Source of the DNA: Solen grandis
Lineage: Eukaryota; Mollusca; Bivalvia; Adapedonta; Solenidae
DNA length: 64,000 nt
Assembly: GCA_021229015.1 (NCBI GenBank)
Contig: CM037795.1
Location: 11,028,035 to 11,092,034 of the forward strand
Direction: 5' to 3'
Shown: in pieces, positions 36,763-45,899 of the stretch
Position numbering within the stretch: the first letter of the stretch is position 1
Layout of the letters: each line of letters opens with the position of its first letter
Program-made: the position numbers and the translations under genes
Notes under the pieces: model-generated
What the model saw: only the letters and a program-made list of their open reading frames with translations
Database searches by the model: none
Told to the model about the DNA's origin: nothing

Positions 36763-39700
36763 TGACAGTCCGTACTTAATCAGCAGTGAGACAGCAGCAG
36801 TTACCTGTACTAAATGATAGAGACACTTTATACCTGGCAGATAAGCCTAGTGATGTATATGAAGACACTACGCTGCAGTTACTGTGCACGTTTATGAGTC
36901 ATATATTGTTTGATGTTTTATATAATGAGGTGTATATCATGCACGAGTCAATAAAATTGAGTTTCTCAAAAGGACGCTGGCAGTGGTCCAGTGGTAACAT
37001 ACCCGACTGCGAATCCAGAGGTTTTTGGTTTGAACCTTGTTGGGGACATGGATTTGTCATGATTTTCACAGGCGCAGCAAAGTATTGGTCCAACCCAGGA
37101 ACTATCGAGAGGAATAAGTATAAGGTGTAATCGATGTAAATAAATAAGTTCATAACTAGTTTACACTATCTTCAGGTGACTGCTCGGCATCAACGGCTTG
37201 GGAAAACTTCTATTGGAAATTGACGCCATCGGAGGTCAATAAATCCGACTACGAACCCGTGTTTACCAATGCCGAACTTATTTACTTTCTGAATCCAAAT
37301 ACAAAAATCATTGCCATCATACGGGACCCAGTGGAAAGGTACTTATAGAGTAAAATTGTATGGTCATCTTGTATGTTTTATTCTTTGTTTTCTTATCATG
37401 AGTTTACTGTCACATAGACAGTCTTTCTGTCTTTCGAGTCCCCACTCATCGTCGGAACCCACAGTATGTATTCAGTTCTGTTCAATTGGCAATACTTATT
37501 TGTTATGAATCTTAATTAGCTACTTGCTTACCAAGGAAGCCCGGCGTAGTATTTTGACAAATAAACTATGACCACTCGACTACAAATGCACCTTTTTAAA
37601 CTGTTGCACTGTAAAATCATTAATTTTCATTTGGTACTGTTTTTCGTTAATCCAGAAGCAAGATTAATCCACGAAAATTTACCCTCACGAAACTTTTTAA
37701 TTTTGACAGACCTCGAGTTTTTTAAGAACCTAAAATTACGAACAAATACATCCGCGAAATTCCTTTTAGTACAAAATTAACGACATCTAATGTCAACAGA
37801 AATACTGGTTTTACAGTAGAGTATATTGTGTAGACACTGATTGTCCAGAATACCCACCAGATTGTTACATGAATTCCTTTAATACAATTTTCTAAATGAT
37901 TTAAAAGAAACGAAATGAAAAAGAGAGAAAATTTTCAGTTATCGGTACACCATTTCCTTTCAGAACATTAATATTTATAATCCCCGTACGATGAAGAAAC
38001 TTTTATGCACAAATATTTTTCTTTCATTTTTATTATTTTCAGACTATATTCTGGTTACTTGTTCTTCAATAAGACATCGAAAAAATCTTCAAAAGGGTTT
38101 GATGAATATGCAAAGAATAGTGTTGCCGACTTCGAAGCATGCTTGGAAAGGAAAACATTAAGAGGCTGTGTATATGGACGTTATCAACATTTATATGTGT
38201 GTATTTATTTTTCATGGCCTTTTCTATCCGTAATAACACAGGTTTAACTTGTCTCAATATTTTTAAAGGGTGATTTTCTGGAAAAGGAATATTATGAAAT
38301 TATAGTTACATTTCATACATAATAGTACCTCCAATTTTTTTTCCTTCGTATCTTTTGAAAATAATATCACTTCAATTCGGAAATTTAAGTTAATACCCGT
38401 TTGGAATAAAGTGATCACGTATTCCCCATATAACGGCCATAAAAAGAAAATACCACAATCTGGGTATTTTTAGCACACAACCGCCAATTTTTCATACGTC
38501 CACAATCAATTTCCATGTTTTGTGGGAAAAAAACTTAGTCATTTCTAAAAAAAAAAGGCCATTTTTTCATACGTCCACAATCAATTTCCATGTTTTGTGG
38601 GAAAAAAACTTAGTCATTTCCATTTTTTCATACGTCCACAATCAATTTCCATGTTTTGTGGGAAAAAAACTTAGTCATTTCTAAAGAAAGGGCCATTTTT
38701 CATACGTCCACAATCAATTTCCATGTTTTGTGGGAAAAAATCTTAGTCATTTCTAAAAAAAGGCCATTTTTTCAATATTAATCCATTCCTATACAACTCC
38801 AATATTTTGTGTGTCAGAATAGTGGTTGGTTTACAAAATATCTTTTTAAGAAAAGTAGCTTCATCATTATGTGGGACTAGTGTTGTATTGTATGTAACTT
38901 GCAAGGTGAATATATCTTATTTTTTGGTTACTTTTTAGATTATATCAGCAAAAGTGGTTATGTAAGTTTAAGGGTATTTAAGGGTATTAGCATTTGAGGG
39001 TAGTTCCAGGACAGGTTGGCCCGGTGTGAGGATAATGTGACTGGATGTTGTATCATGCCACATGTCTATGGCGTGATACTGCAGTGTGGCAGCTGTATAT
39101 CTGGCTCAAGTAGACATCGTCTCCAAGTGACTGAAATCCTGACGATTCAACCCACCGAAGAATCAAACATTCTCGATTCCGTCCATTGTTTTGATGCTTT
39201 CTTTCAGATGCATATCCGTCTCGGCATATACCACGTTTATTTGCGGGATTTCCTGCGTGTGTTCCCACGTGACCAGATTATGATCGTGCGACTGGAGGAC
39301 TTCAGCAGACGGACGGACTACTACCTTCCGAAGTTATATTCTTTTCTTGACCTTGGTAAACATATTTACAGTACTCTGTGTTTTTTTTTTCTTCTTGTAT
39401 ACATCTCAGGCTTTGGGCGGGTATAACAAAGTATGGCATTGGTTTCCTTCAACAGTGTCATGATATCTTATTCTCACTGAATCTACTTACATTTGCTTGT
39501 TTCGTGCACTTAAGAAATACGAGTATCAAAATAGTGTGTGTGTGGTTTTCAAAAATAAAAAGAAATACATGAATTAATACATGAGAATGAACACACGAGG
39601 AACATACACGGACAGTGTGATATTTAACCATATACTCAAAATATTTATATTTACAGTAAAGTTTTCACACACACACACACAACACACACACACACACACA

Positions 39701-40231
39701 CACACACATTTAATAATGTAGATTAACATGTTCACATGTTTGTTTCAATTAAGTATAACATAATACAAGCAATCGAAAACAAATGTTTAGAGAATAGTTA
39801 TTTAGTACCGATATATAGTCGCTCATCAATATAAGGGAGATAATTGGGTATAAAATACTTTGGTGTGAATTAAGCGAACTTACATTGTCAAAAACAAGTC
39901 TTACTTAAGTTGTCAGCAGAGATTATATCAAGTCATAAACAATTGTATAAATGAATAGAAACGTGTGTGAGAATTTTCTGATGTTCATGAAAATGTAAAT
40001 CAGATGATTTTTATTTATTTATTTATTTATTTATTTATAGACCCATTAAATGATGAGAAGATACATGAAATTGCACAAAGAGATCATCGAAATGCTAGAC
40101 GGAAGGACATGAAAGCAAAGGGAGACATGCTTAATTCCACACGGGCATTATTGTCTGACTTTTATAGACCCTATAATGATATGTTGGGAGAATTACTAGG
40201 AGATGAATTCAATTTTAATATAAAAATATAA
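22828..40231 (+). CDS. CHST15-like carbohydrate sulfotransferase, seven coding exons, 400 aa
   Basis: Joining the seven exons listed in the summary gives an uninterrupted 400-residue frame; intron phases are 0,1,1,2,0,1. It is a predicted Golgi type II protein: short basic tail, membrane segment at about residues 9-27, a stem with an NQS glycosylation site at 59, then the catalytic domain. YKNPCW and the 5'-phosphosulfate loop GTTKCGTSD (about 103-111) are in exon 2. GDCSASTAW follows in exon 4. The 3'-phosphate motif RDPVER..S starts at R232. The family (CHST15, GalNAc4S-6ST) moves sulfate from PAPS to N-acetylgalactosamine 4-sulfate in chondroitin or dermatan sulfate; the exact substrate here is unknown. 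The protein is shorter than the vertebrate enzyme of about 560 residues, mostly in the N-terminal part. Intron 1 is 11.5 kb and full of transposons and holds an exon 4 relic, so exon 1 might belong to another copy. Confidence 0.85.
23181..23265 (+). pseudogene. Decayed duplicate of sulfotransferase exon 4 (3' part)
   Basis: AATGCCGATCTTATTTACTT, then a frameshift in an A run, then GCAATCATTTCGGACCCAGT and GGAAAG before GTATTC. This matches the last 85 bp of exon 4 (37250-37338) including the donor position. Translated with the indel skipped it gives NADLIYFRNPNTK and AIISDPVER; the motif arginine is a serine. It lacks the exon's first half and an acceptor. It lies only 135 bp after exon 1. 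Confidence 0.8.
23826..23874. repeat. AT microsatellite in intron 1
   Basis: A pure AT run of about 24 units. The preceding 23104-23119 is a G run after a short GT microsatellite. Confidence 0.9.
24315..24440 (-). repeat. Retroelement 3' end
   Basis: On the minus strand the sequence ends CCTGTTGGCAATAAAATACG, an AATAAA close to the terminus, after a stretch rich in TTTGTATATTTGTATTC. It is probably the 3'UTR of a LINE. No coding part is attached. Confidence 0.35.
24571..25703 (+). pseudogene. LINE ORF2, endonuclease half (5' part of a split element)
   Basis: An AP-like endonuclease domain runs across frames: SVLSWNIHGLTRSK at the start, LIFLFESWG with the acidic residue, then after a frameshift near 24745 GIEIYVKNEY, LIGDWNARVGN near 25013, a stop at 25239, SSVIDYLLL, and the catalytic-histidine box RSDHTPIAF near 25347. 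A linker (NGIISKLPLFNN..KEIAEPLF) matches the LINE at 7.5 kb. The frame dissolves after WFNDECANRKS near 25680, where repeat R1 begins. The matching downstream half is at 33104-34125. Confidence 0.85.
26315..26950 (+). repeat. Two diverged 331-bp-type units
   Basis: Two units starting at GCAGCTCCTGA (26316 and 26646) match the array at 28107-29820 but are more diverged. Each carries AGGTCAAGGTCA (26421 and 26743). Confidence 0.75.
27443..27545 (+). repeat. Two AGGTTTTCGC hairpins and a T run
   Basis: The inverted repeats at 27445-27472 (arms AGGTTTTCGCA and TGCGAAAACCT) and 27498-27524 are each followed by ATTGTTCTTCTTCTG. A long T run precedes the next R1 module. The related pair at 13334 and 13391 has the same order. 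Confidence 0.8.
28107..29820 (+). repeat. 331-bp tandem array, about five near-identical units
   Basis: Units start at CTCCTGACTTTATTTTTTGT and repeat every 331 bp (for example 28441, 28772, 29103, 29434, 29765). Adjacent units differ by only a few bases, so the amplification is recent. Each unit holds ATATGCAAAGGTCAAGGTCA and GAAGATCGGACTTCATTTG. The two identical 92-residue open frames at 28315 and 28646 are by-products of the repeat. Confidence 0.9.
31805..32755 (+). repeat. ~190-bp tandem array, five units
   Basis: Units share TAACTGACAGGTAATACTCA, AAACATTGCGACAGAAACG and AACTGATGATATCGCGATTT (near 31978, 32162, 32354, 32543; last near 32737). Units differ by single-base losses spread along their length, which gives a slightly varying period. 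Confidence 0.85.
33104..34125 (+). pseudogene. LINE ORF2, reverse transcriptase half (3' part of a split element)
   Basis: Starting at KLRYKKLVKRTKRKYEFEKK the ORF2 linker continues through PKDFWKHFSK, then IEEFFEYFSTLNANV, LDEVEFIVRKLKRNKSFAGD and EYFIESIDIIGSHIVDIFNG (33403-33540). After frameshifts and a stop near 33645 come SDAQFGFRRGRSTVNAMFVL, CAFIDLKKTFDSVYRNGLWY and SVGLKQGEVISPAFF. The catalytic FADD region is missing; the sequence stops resembling a LINE at about 34125. It continues the half at 24571-25703 in order, orientation and family. Confidence 0.85.
34552..34753 (+). CDS. Sulfotransferase exon 2 (5'-phosphosulfate loop)
   Basis: Acceptor CTTTTTTCAAG, donor CCCA before GTAAGT. 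It encodes KPLSFLMEYKNPCW, LSCLPYFQLIGTTKCGTSDL and CVRLKAHPDVINN, then KETHWISRG. GTTKCGTSD is the PAPS 5'-phosphosulfate loop of the sulfotransferase fold. It starts in phase 0 and ends one base into a codon. Confidence 0.9.
35257..35322 (+). repeat. 33-bp direct duplication
   Basis: ACTCCAATGTACAATAACTG with its AAGTATATA end occurs twice in a row in intron 2. Confidence 0.85.
35335..35588 (-). repeat. tRNA-derived SINE, family A (intron 2)
   Basis: Minus strand copy with head GGTGGTCGAGTGGTAAGAGC and TGTGTTCGATCC near 35585-35530; the body includes GGCATGATACCACACCC on the plus strand. It is opposite in direction to the host gene. Confidence 0.8.
35844..35969 (+). CDS. Sulfotransferase exon 3
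   Basis: Acceptor TTTGTTTATACAAG, donor ATTG before GTATGT. It encodes DGSGHGNESLAPVTDYTKYF and NRVRPELQRYANAFGIHLK in the frame set by exon 2. Both ends are phase 1. Confidence 0.85.
36275..36765 (+). pseudogene. C-terminal fragment of an RTE-like retroelement with CAT tail (intron 3)
   Basis: LSEDYKKIVIVELTAPWESG is followed by a stop and frameshift, then FPVEVGARGFPAQSAWRLFQ, RRKAAIKRLAETAERASFWL and WCRRGEPSW. This matches from memory the conserved tail of reverse-transcriptase polyproteins common in fish, cnidarian and mollusc genomes (ELTVPWE .. VEVGCRGF .. SFWLW). A short UTR leads to an (ATC)8-type run at 36736-36761, as expected for a LINE 3' end with a microsatellite tail. Only the last part of the element is present, as in 5'-truncated insertions. 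Confidence 0.7.
36970..37150 (+). repeat. tRNA-derived SINE, family C (intron 3)
   Basis: The head GTGGTCCAGTGGTAACATAC with GGTTTGAACCTTG is tRNA-like. The tail GGTCCAACCCAGGAACTATC then GAGAGGAATAAGTATAAGG recurs at 49490-49610 and, reversed, at 51440-51578. It ends about 25 bp before the exon 4 acceptor. Confidence 0.75.
37176..37338 (+). CDS. Sulfotransferase exon 4 (3'-phosphate site, first part)
   Basis: Acceptor ACACTATCTTCAG, donor GAAAG before GTACTT. It encodes GDCSASTAWENFYWK, then FTNAELIYFLNPNTKIIAII and RDPVER, the arginine-containing part of the PAPS 3'-phosphate motif. The motif's serine comes from exon 5. Confidence 0.9.
38043..38196 (+). CDS. Sulfotransferase exon 5
   Basis: Acceptor TTATTATTTTCAG, donor TTTATAT before GTGTGT. 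It encodes LYSGYLFFNKTSKKSSKGFD then YAKNSVADFEACLERKTLRG and CVYGRYQHLY, completing the 3'-phosphate motif. GTGTGT is a weaker donor, but the phase (0) fits exon 6. Confidence 0.85.
38489..38775 (+). repeat. Four-copy tandem repeat in intron 5, 60-77-bp units
   Basis: TTTTCATACGTCCACAATCA and TTTCCATGTTTTGTGGGAAA recur four times. Length differences lie in A-rich joints. Confidence 0.9.
38985..39160 (+). repeat. SINE family A, 3' part (intron 5)
   Basis: AGTTCCAGGACAGGTTGGCC, GTATCATGCCACATGTCTAT and GGCGTGATACTGCAGTGTGG are family A landmarks. The tRNA-like head is lacking. It ends about 50 bp before the exon 6 acceptor, and the open frame that runs from it into exon 6 is an accident of this position. 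Confidence 0.8.
39208..39355 (+). CDS. Sulfotransferase exon 6
   Basis: Acceptor GATGCTTTCTTTCAG, donor CTTG before GTAAAC. It encodes MHIRLGIYHVYLRDFLRVFP then RDQIMIVRLEDFSRRTDYYL and PKLYSFLDL. The 148-bp length equals that of the paralog exon at 1115-1262. Confidence 0.9.
39669..39709. repeat. CA microsatellite in intron 6
   Basis: A CA run of about twenty units with one interruption. Confidence 0.9.
40041..40231 (+). CDS. Sulfotransferase exon 7 (C-terminus)
   Basis: The acceptor lies in a TTTA run ending TTTATAG, as at the paralog exon. It encodes DPLNDEKIHEIAQRDHRNAR, then STRALLSDFYRPYNDMLGEL and LGDEFNFNIKI before TAA. FYRPYNDML is typical of the family's C-terminus. Confidence 0.9.
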
Positions 40232-40504
40232 TTTTACTGTAAAAATGAAATTTAAATATAAAAAATATATTTTTAATTGAAAAGTATGGTTTTCGTCCAT
40301 TTTTTTTTATTTTTCTGTGTCGCTAATCATTCCTCACTTTTGTGTATTATGCAATATAGTTTACTACAGAACACTAACTGTCACGATCTTCAGTTTTTGC
40401 CCCCCCCCCTTTTTTTCCCTTTTTCTTAATTGTTTTTTAAAATCTTGTATACATATGTTTTAAAAAAGAAAGAGTTATGTCCATTAAAAAATAATATATA
40501 TATA

Positions 40505-40524
40505 AATAAAGAAAATAAAAAATA
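40505..40524 (+). promoter_or_regulatory. Candidate polyadenylation signals of the sulfotransferase gene
   Basis: AATAAA at about 40505 and a second AAATAAAT-type hexamer near 40518 lie about 270 bp after the stop. Others may exist in this AT-rich DNA. Confidence 0.4.
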
Positions 40525-40539
40525 AATTTATACGAATCA

Positions 40540-42394
40540 TGTAAATCCAGGATGGGTTCCAATATAGTGTTGTTTTTTCATCTGTCAAACACTTTTTAAG
40601 GTTTGTCTAAATTTTCTATCTATTCAGATAGTTACCGTATTATAAGAATCGATTGTAACAGATTATATAAACATAATTATGATCTTTGAACAAAGTACTC
40701 ATATATACATGTATGTGTGTGTGTGTTTTGTATTATGTATGTGTAATATATGTGTATGTATTTATGTATGTTTTTAATTTTGATATTTTTTATTGCATAC
40801 AATGCTAACATATGGTTTATATATCTATATTTGACTCATTTCGAAATAAAACGTTTATGCTGTATGACTTGGGTACCTGGATTAGCCGACGTAACTTTTG
40901 TACGATATAAACATACTATCTATGTGGAGATATACCGTCCATGAATGATGATGTGTATTCTTTATATATATTTTCTTTCTCCATTTTTATTCCCCTTATA
41001 TTTCGTTTCGGTAAGGGAAATAATACGAAATGGTGATGTCATTTATATATACTAGTTTATACATGTAAGTATAAAATAAGTATACATATATAATATAATA
41101 TATATAAATATATATATAAAATATATAATAAATAAATAATGGTTTTGCATGAGCGTTCACATCTACGATTTATATATCTAGAATATATGTTCATGTCGAA
41201 ATGTGGTGTTCCTACCGTATGACTGGGTATACTTGACTATTAATACAATGTATTCATACTGTCCAGAAGGAAATATGAAAGATATTGTGCATTCTTTAAT
41301 GTCCTGTTTACCTTCTTTTCTTTTGTTACTTTGTCTCCAGTCAGAAATTTCCCCTTATATTTCGTTTCGATAAGGGAAAAAATAACAAGGATTTCTTTAT
41401 TTCTCCATATTAATATTTTTTTAGCGTATTAATGTTTACTTATATGTTTTATATATCTATACGCAATTCATCTCAAAATGTAATGATAATGCATATGGCA
41501 GAGTGTACTAGTCAAATGTTACTATATATATACATATTATGTAGAGAATATACATACCACTCATGTGAAATGTATTTCATAAGTGATGATGTTTATTTTT
41601 TTTATCGTATCTTATCTCCATGATTTACGGATATTGATTTTTGATAAGGGAAGTAATACGGAAAGGTGTAATTTAGTTATTTACCTTAACATGTAGAGGA
41701 GAAATAACCTGAAATGTTTTTTTCCTACCATATGTAGACATGATTTAGCACATGCTGTATTTACATATATTATTGTATATATACATACATGTATATGTGG
41801 TGCATTAGCTTTTGGTTGTGTATGTAAATAAGTATATGTGTATGCATTTACGTTTGAGAGGTATGCATGTATAGGTATGTGTGTATGTATATGTGTATAT
41901 TTATATGCGTGTGTATAAGGGTAATATGTATGAGATATGCATAATTTTATTTTTACTTTATTGTTATTTTGTTATATATGATATTGGCAAGGTGTTCAAA
42001 ATATAAATTACATCTAATGACAACTCCGGGTTTTTTTTTATTATTATCATTATTATTTTTTTGTTTTTCTTTATTTTATATATACATATATTTTGTTTTT
42101 GATAGTTTAGTTTATAGAGATACATACAGACTATAAGATTCCTTTTTCAATTCACAAAGTAAAGCTTTGATAAGGTTTTTTTTTGTTTTTTGTTTTGTTT
42201 TTTCTCTCAATTCTTTTTATTATTAATATCATTATCAGCTTTTGTCTTTTTCTGGTGAGATCTGTTTTTAAATATTTGTTTTTGTTTTTTAATGTTTAGT
42301 TTATTGCGATATATACAGACTATAAGAATCATTTTTACTCCACAAAGTTAAACATTGAAAAGGGTTTTTCTCAAGATATTTGTGAGCTTTTGCC
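40540..42394. repeat. AT-rich stretch with degenerate repeats, up to the assembly gap
   Basis: The phrase CCCCTTATATTTCGTTTCG recurs near 40991 and 41351 with relatives near 41640, each after a TTTATATATCTA phrase, which suggests three degenerate units of about 300-360 bp. Near the gap, CAGACTATAAGA with CACAAAGT occurs at about 42127 and 42316 (period about 190). There are no genes. Confidence 0.5.
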
Positions 42395-42494
42395 NNNNNN
42401 NNNNNNNNNNNNNNNNNNNNNNNNNNNNNNNNNNNNNNNNNNNNNNNNNNNNNNNNNNNNNNNNNNNNNNNNNNNNNNNNNNNNNNNNNNNNNN
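42395..42494. other. Assembly gap (100 N)
   Basis: Exactly 100 N, the usual placeholder for a gap of unknown size. Confidence 0.99.
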
Positions 42495-44476
42495 CCAACC
42501 CTGCGCTGACCTCGGCCGATGCTGGAACATGCCATATTTAAATATTCAAGGGGCCAGTGGAGTCATTGTCTAGCACATAATACACACATTCATGATCAAT
42601 AAATGCATCAAATATGGCTGTGTTATTCTCTCTCTCTCTCTCTCTCTCTCTCGATCTCCTCCTCATTATATAACGCTCTTTATTATTTATGTGTGTACGA
42701 GGAATGTACTTAAACAAAACAACAACAAACAATAACAAAAAACAAACAAAATTCAAACATTCAGGAAAAGGGTTATTCTGATAGACCTGTTAATTTTATA
42801 TAGATGAACACTTCTAAACTGTTCAAAATGAATAAAAAGCAATTACTGGAGTTTCGTAGACCGCCATTATATGTGTTAAAAACCGTTCAGCTCTTGGCTA
42901 AGAAAATGGATTGCTCTTATCTAAATGTAATTTTCAAACGCTTGAACCACACTTCTGTTATTCATTTTGCCCTCTTAGAGGAAATTGATCGTTTTTAAAG
43001 TTAATTGAATTACGACTATTAACATTTTATGGCGGGCAATTCTGAATATGATGCGGGTTGTATTCGGCACGCCTCGGCTGTCTTGCCCGCTCGGGTACTG
43101 GGCTGAAACATATGGTCCTCATTACTTCCTCATGCTACTGTGATCTTCGCCGCAGATAACTTCGCAGACGATGACCCCGAAGAATAGATTTAAGATAGAT
43201 ACGGGATGGTTACTATTTATAGAACAGCATGTTTATTTATAGCTAATGCATGTATGTGTGGTGTGGGGAGGGGGGTCAAAAGGGCTTTGCGCACTTGATG
43301 ACCAGTAGTCCACACTTTACACATTTAGCCGAGTTCAGTAGGTATGGACGTGTAATACACATAAGTATACGGATGGATTTGAACAAACTGTGAATATTCT
43401 TTTTTATATTGTATTCGGCCGTGGAATCCAGAGAGGGTGAGTTACACATATTTACTTAAATTGCTAGTTAGATAGTTGAGACGTTTCTTATACGTTTACA
43501 GTATCATTAATTGATTGTTCCAGACTTCATTTATTGCATCTTAATTTATCTTTATTTCACCGTTTTTCCTCATTTATTCGTACTATTTTAATCGAAGCAA
43601 TGGAAAACAGAGCAGACCCAGATCAAACATAGCCTCTCAGGGTCTCCTCTGTTTTCTCATACACTATTGTACCCTAGATTATATTCTGAAATAATTAACA
43701 TACACCATTTTATGTTCAATAAGTTATTGTTTGTCAAGTCATATATTTGTACATATATATTAATGATGTTAAAAGTTGTTTATCTAGCTGTGATAGTTTT
43801 ATCTGTTATCAACCTCGCAAGTCAAATTTTGAGTAATTATATTTAGGGCATACGTTCGCTTATAAAATTTCCATAAGAATTTGATGAAACTTCGTAAAAT
43901 TTTTATTTAAAAGGTTAAACACACACACACACACTAAAAAAACATAGGGGTCACCATATTTATTAGCTTTTGTCAAAAATCTGTTATAAGATTTTTTTCA
44001 TTTTTTTTTTGTATAAATATACCAAAACACAGTCCGCATCTAAATATTGCAAAAAAAAAGAACAGATCACCGCATTCTTTTTTTCACAAATGTGACCCTT
44101 TCAGCCAAATTTCGGCTAAAAACGCAAAAAAAAGAGCAATATGTCGGGTTTTTAAAAGCATAAGGTTTATTCATAACTGTAGCAATTCATGCCAATAATA
44201 TATCTAATTCAAAATGCATTTGCAAACGTATCCGCTTAAAACCAAAGTAGGCCCATGTTAACGGTGTTCAATCCCAGGATCTTTCATTGTCTGTAAACTT
44301 ATATACTTTGAATATTTGGAACGTAAACAATATCTTGACTATATGAATACATTTAAATCAAAACGTTCCAAACAAGGTTTCAAATTTGCACCTACTTTGA
44401 CCATGATAGTAGTTAACTTTCGACTATAAAATATCGCATGCTTCTGTAACAAGGCGACGCTTTAACTTAGGTTACA

Positions 44477-44480
<4 letters not shown>
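42495..44480. other. Stretch after the gap, only weak ORFs
   Basis: It includes a CT microsatellite (42630-42653). An open frame at 42804-42998 (KKQLLEFRRPPLYVLKTVQL..) follows a TATATAG that could act as an acceptor, but I recognise no family. A somewhat GC-richer patch at 43030-43190 also has no recognisable coding. Nothing else is supported. Confidence 0.4.

Positions 44481-44510
<30 letters not shown>
44481..44510. repeat. CT microsatellite
   Basis: A pure CT run just before the piggyBac-type MITE. Confidence 0.9.
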
Positions 44511-44514
<4 letters not shown>

Positions 44515-44532
44515 CTTTGGGATTTAAATTAA

Positions 44533-44766
44533 CCCTTTCACTCATATAGACTCATTTTGACTCATTCAATAGGTACCACATAAAGCCTGATCTGCAGAAA
44601 ACCACAGTTAAACCTTACCAAATTTAATTACAAAATCCTCATTTCCAGACCACCGAGGAGCAGCGAACAGCATAAAACCTGATCAGCCTGCGAGTAACTC
44701 GCAGGCTGATCTGGTTTTATGCTGTTCGCATAGGTCTTTTCATGATGTCCTCTATGAGGGAAAGGG
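44533..44766. mobile_element. piggyBac-type MITE with a central palindrome
   Basis: The 234-bp element is flanked on both sides by TTAA (44529-44532 and 44767-44770), the target duplication of piggyBac transposases. The termini start CCCTTTCACTCATATAG and, inverted, CCCTTTCCCTCATAGAG. The centre holds a near-perfect palindrome of about 66 bp (arms GAACAGCATAAAACC and GGTTTTATGCTGTTC around CTGATCAGCCTGCGAGT). It has no coding capacity and would need a transposase from elsewhere. Confidence 0.8.
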
Positions 44767-45249
44767 TTAATGAATGATATAGGCAACTTAATATAGGATT
44801 AAGATATATTACTTTATATATTTTTTTCTTTTATTTTTGTATCTTACAATCAATTTATACTTCACGCATACAATTATGTCTCTATAACGATATTGCGCTT
44901 ACTTCTTGTCCAATCGAGCGCCCTTTCACCCATAAATATTGCCTAACAGCTAGATTATCAGTTCACAAAGCTAATTCTTAAACAAACAATCAAATTCAAA
45001 CGCTCATACTGTGAACTGGGGAAGCATAACTGTGGGAGAGAAAATAAGTATCTTGTGTTATGTAATAAAATGAATGGCGAAAAGTAAATGTAATTCATCA
45101 TTATTGTTCTTTTATTTTATCATCATTCTTTATCACTATAGTATACGGTATGTATTATTATCAGCGATTGATAAAGAACAGCGATAACACACAAATGTGC
45201 TGATTAACTTAAATACCACTAAGCATTGTCTGCGAAATTGTTATCCTTG

Positions 45250-45440
45250 TGTCCTTGGGTTTATCGTCCCACCGACAGCGAGAATCAATCATTGTCTACA
45301 TTAAATATATATTGTGTTGACCTACGACGATGCCATGCTGGCTATAAGTGCTATGATACCACATACAGTCACATTATCCTGACACCGGTTCGTGCAGTCT
45401 TATAATGCCGAGCATCAAGCTAGAAAGATATGCCATCTTT
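45250..45440 (-). repeat. SINE family A, old copy
   Basis: Plus-strand phrases CACATTATCCTGACACCGG and GATACCACATACAGTCACA mark the body. The tRNA-like head is lost or too changed to see. Confidence 0.55.
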
Positions 45441-45472
45441 AAACTGGCGGAGCCATTCTTATGTAGCGGGCA

Positions 45473-45498
45473 ATAATAATAATAATAATAATAATAAA
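45473..45498. repeat. AAT microsatellite
   Basis: Eight AAT units. Confidence 0.9.
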
Positions 45499-45739
45499 TA
45501 CCTGCGGATTTTAAACTGGATTGTATCGCTCAGTGTAAGAACAGATCTATAAAATGTTCTACTAAAGTAGGTCATGACCTCGTTATGTATGCAACTTGTG
45601 AAGGGAATCAATGTCATGACCCTAATCTGGATCATTAAAAAACAAACCAAAGCGTACAAGACACTGAGAGACAATTTTACCTTTTAAGATCTACTGAAAT
45701 GACCCGTAAACGCATGATGAAATATATAATTATATAACA

Positions 45740-45880
45740 TGTACAGTCGAGTCTGTCTTGAGAGGTCAATCAGAAAGTGACTGCTTAACAGAGGTGGTCG
45801 CATTTGGAAAAAAATGCAGGTTGACAGCTTAATACAGGTGACCGCTAAAATATAGGTTCAGCTATATATATATATATATA
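45740..45880. repeat. Dispersed repeat related to 60475-60665
   Basis: CAGAAAGTGACTGCTTAACA, CTTAATACAGGTGACCGC and AGGTTCAGCTATATA match CAGAAAGTGACCGCTCAACA, CCTAATACAGGTGGCCGC and AGGTTCAACTGTATA at 60.5 kb. The outer ends (TACAGTCGAGTCTG and the reverse of CAACTGTA) look like a short inverted terminus, so it is probably a DNA-transposon derivative. Confidence 0.65.
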
Positions 45881-45899
45881 TTAAAAAAATGGATAAGTT

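Noticed and set aside
39016..39207. Extended exon 6 starting upstream in the same frame
   Set aside because: The upstream part is SINE sequence; the TTTCAG acceptor at 39207 and the paralog exon start define the true exon.
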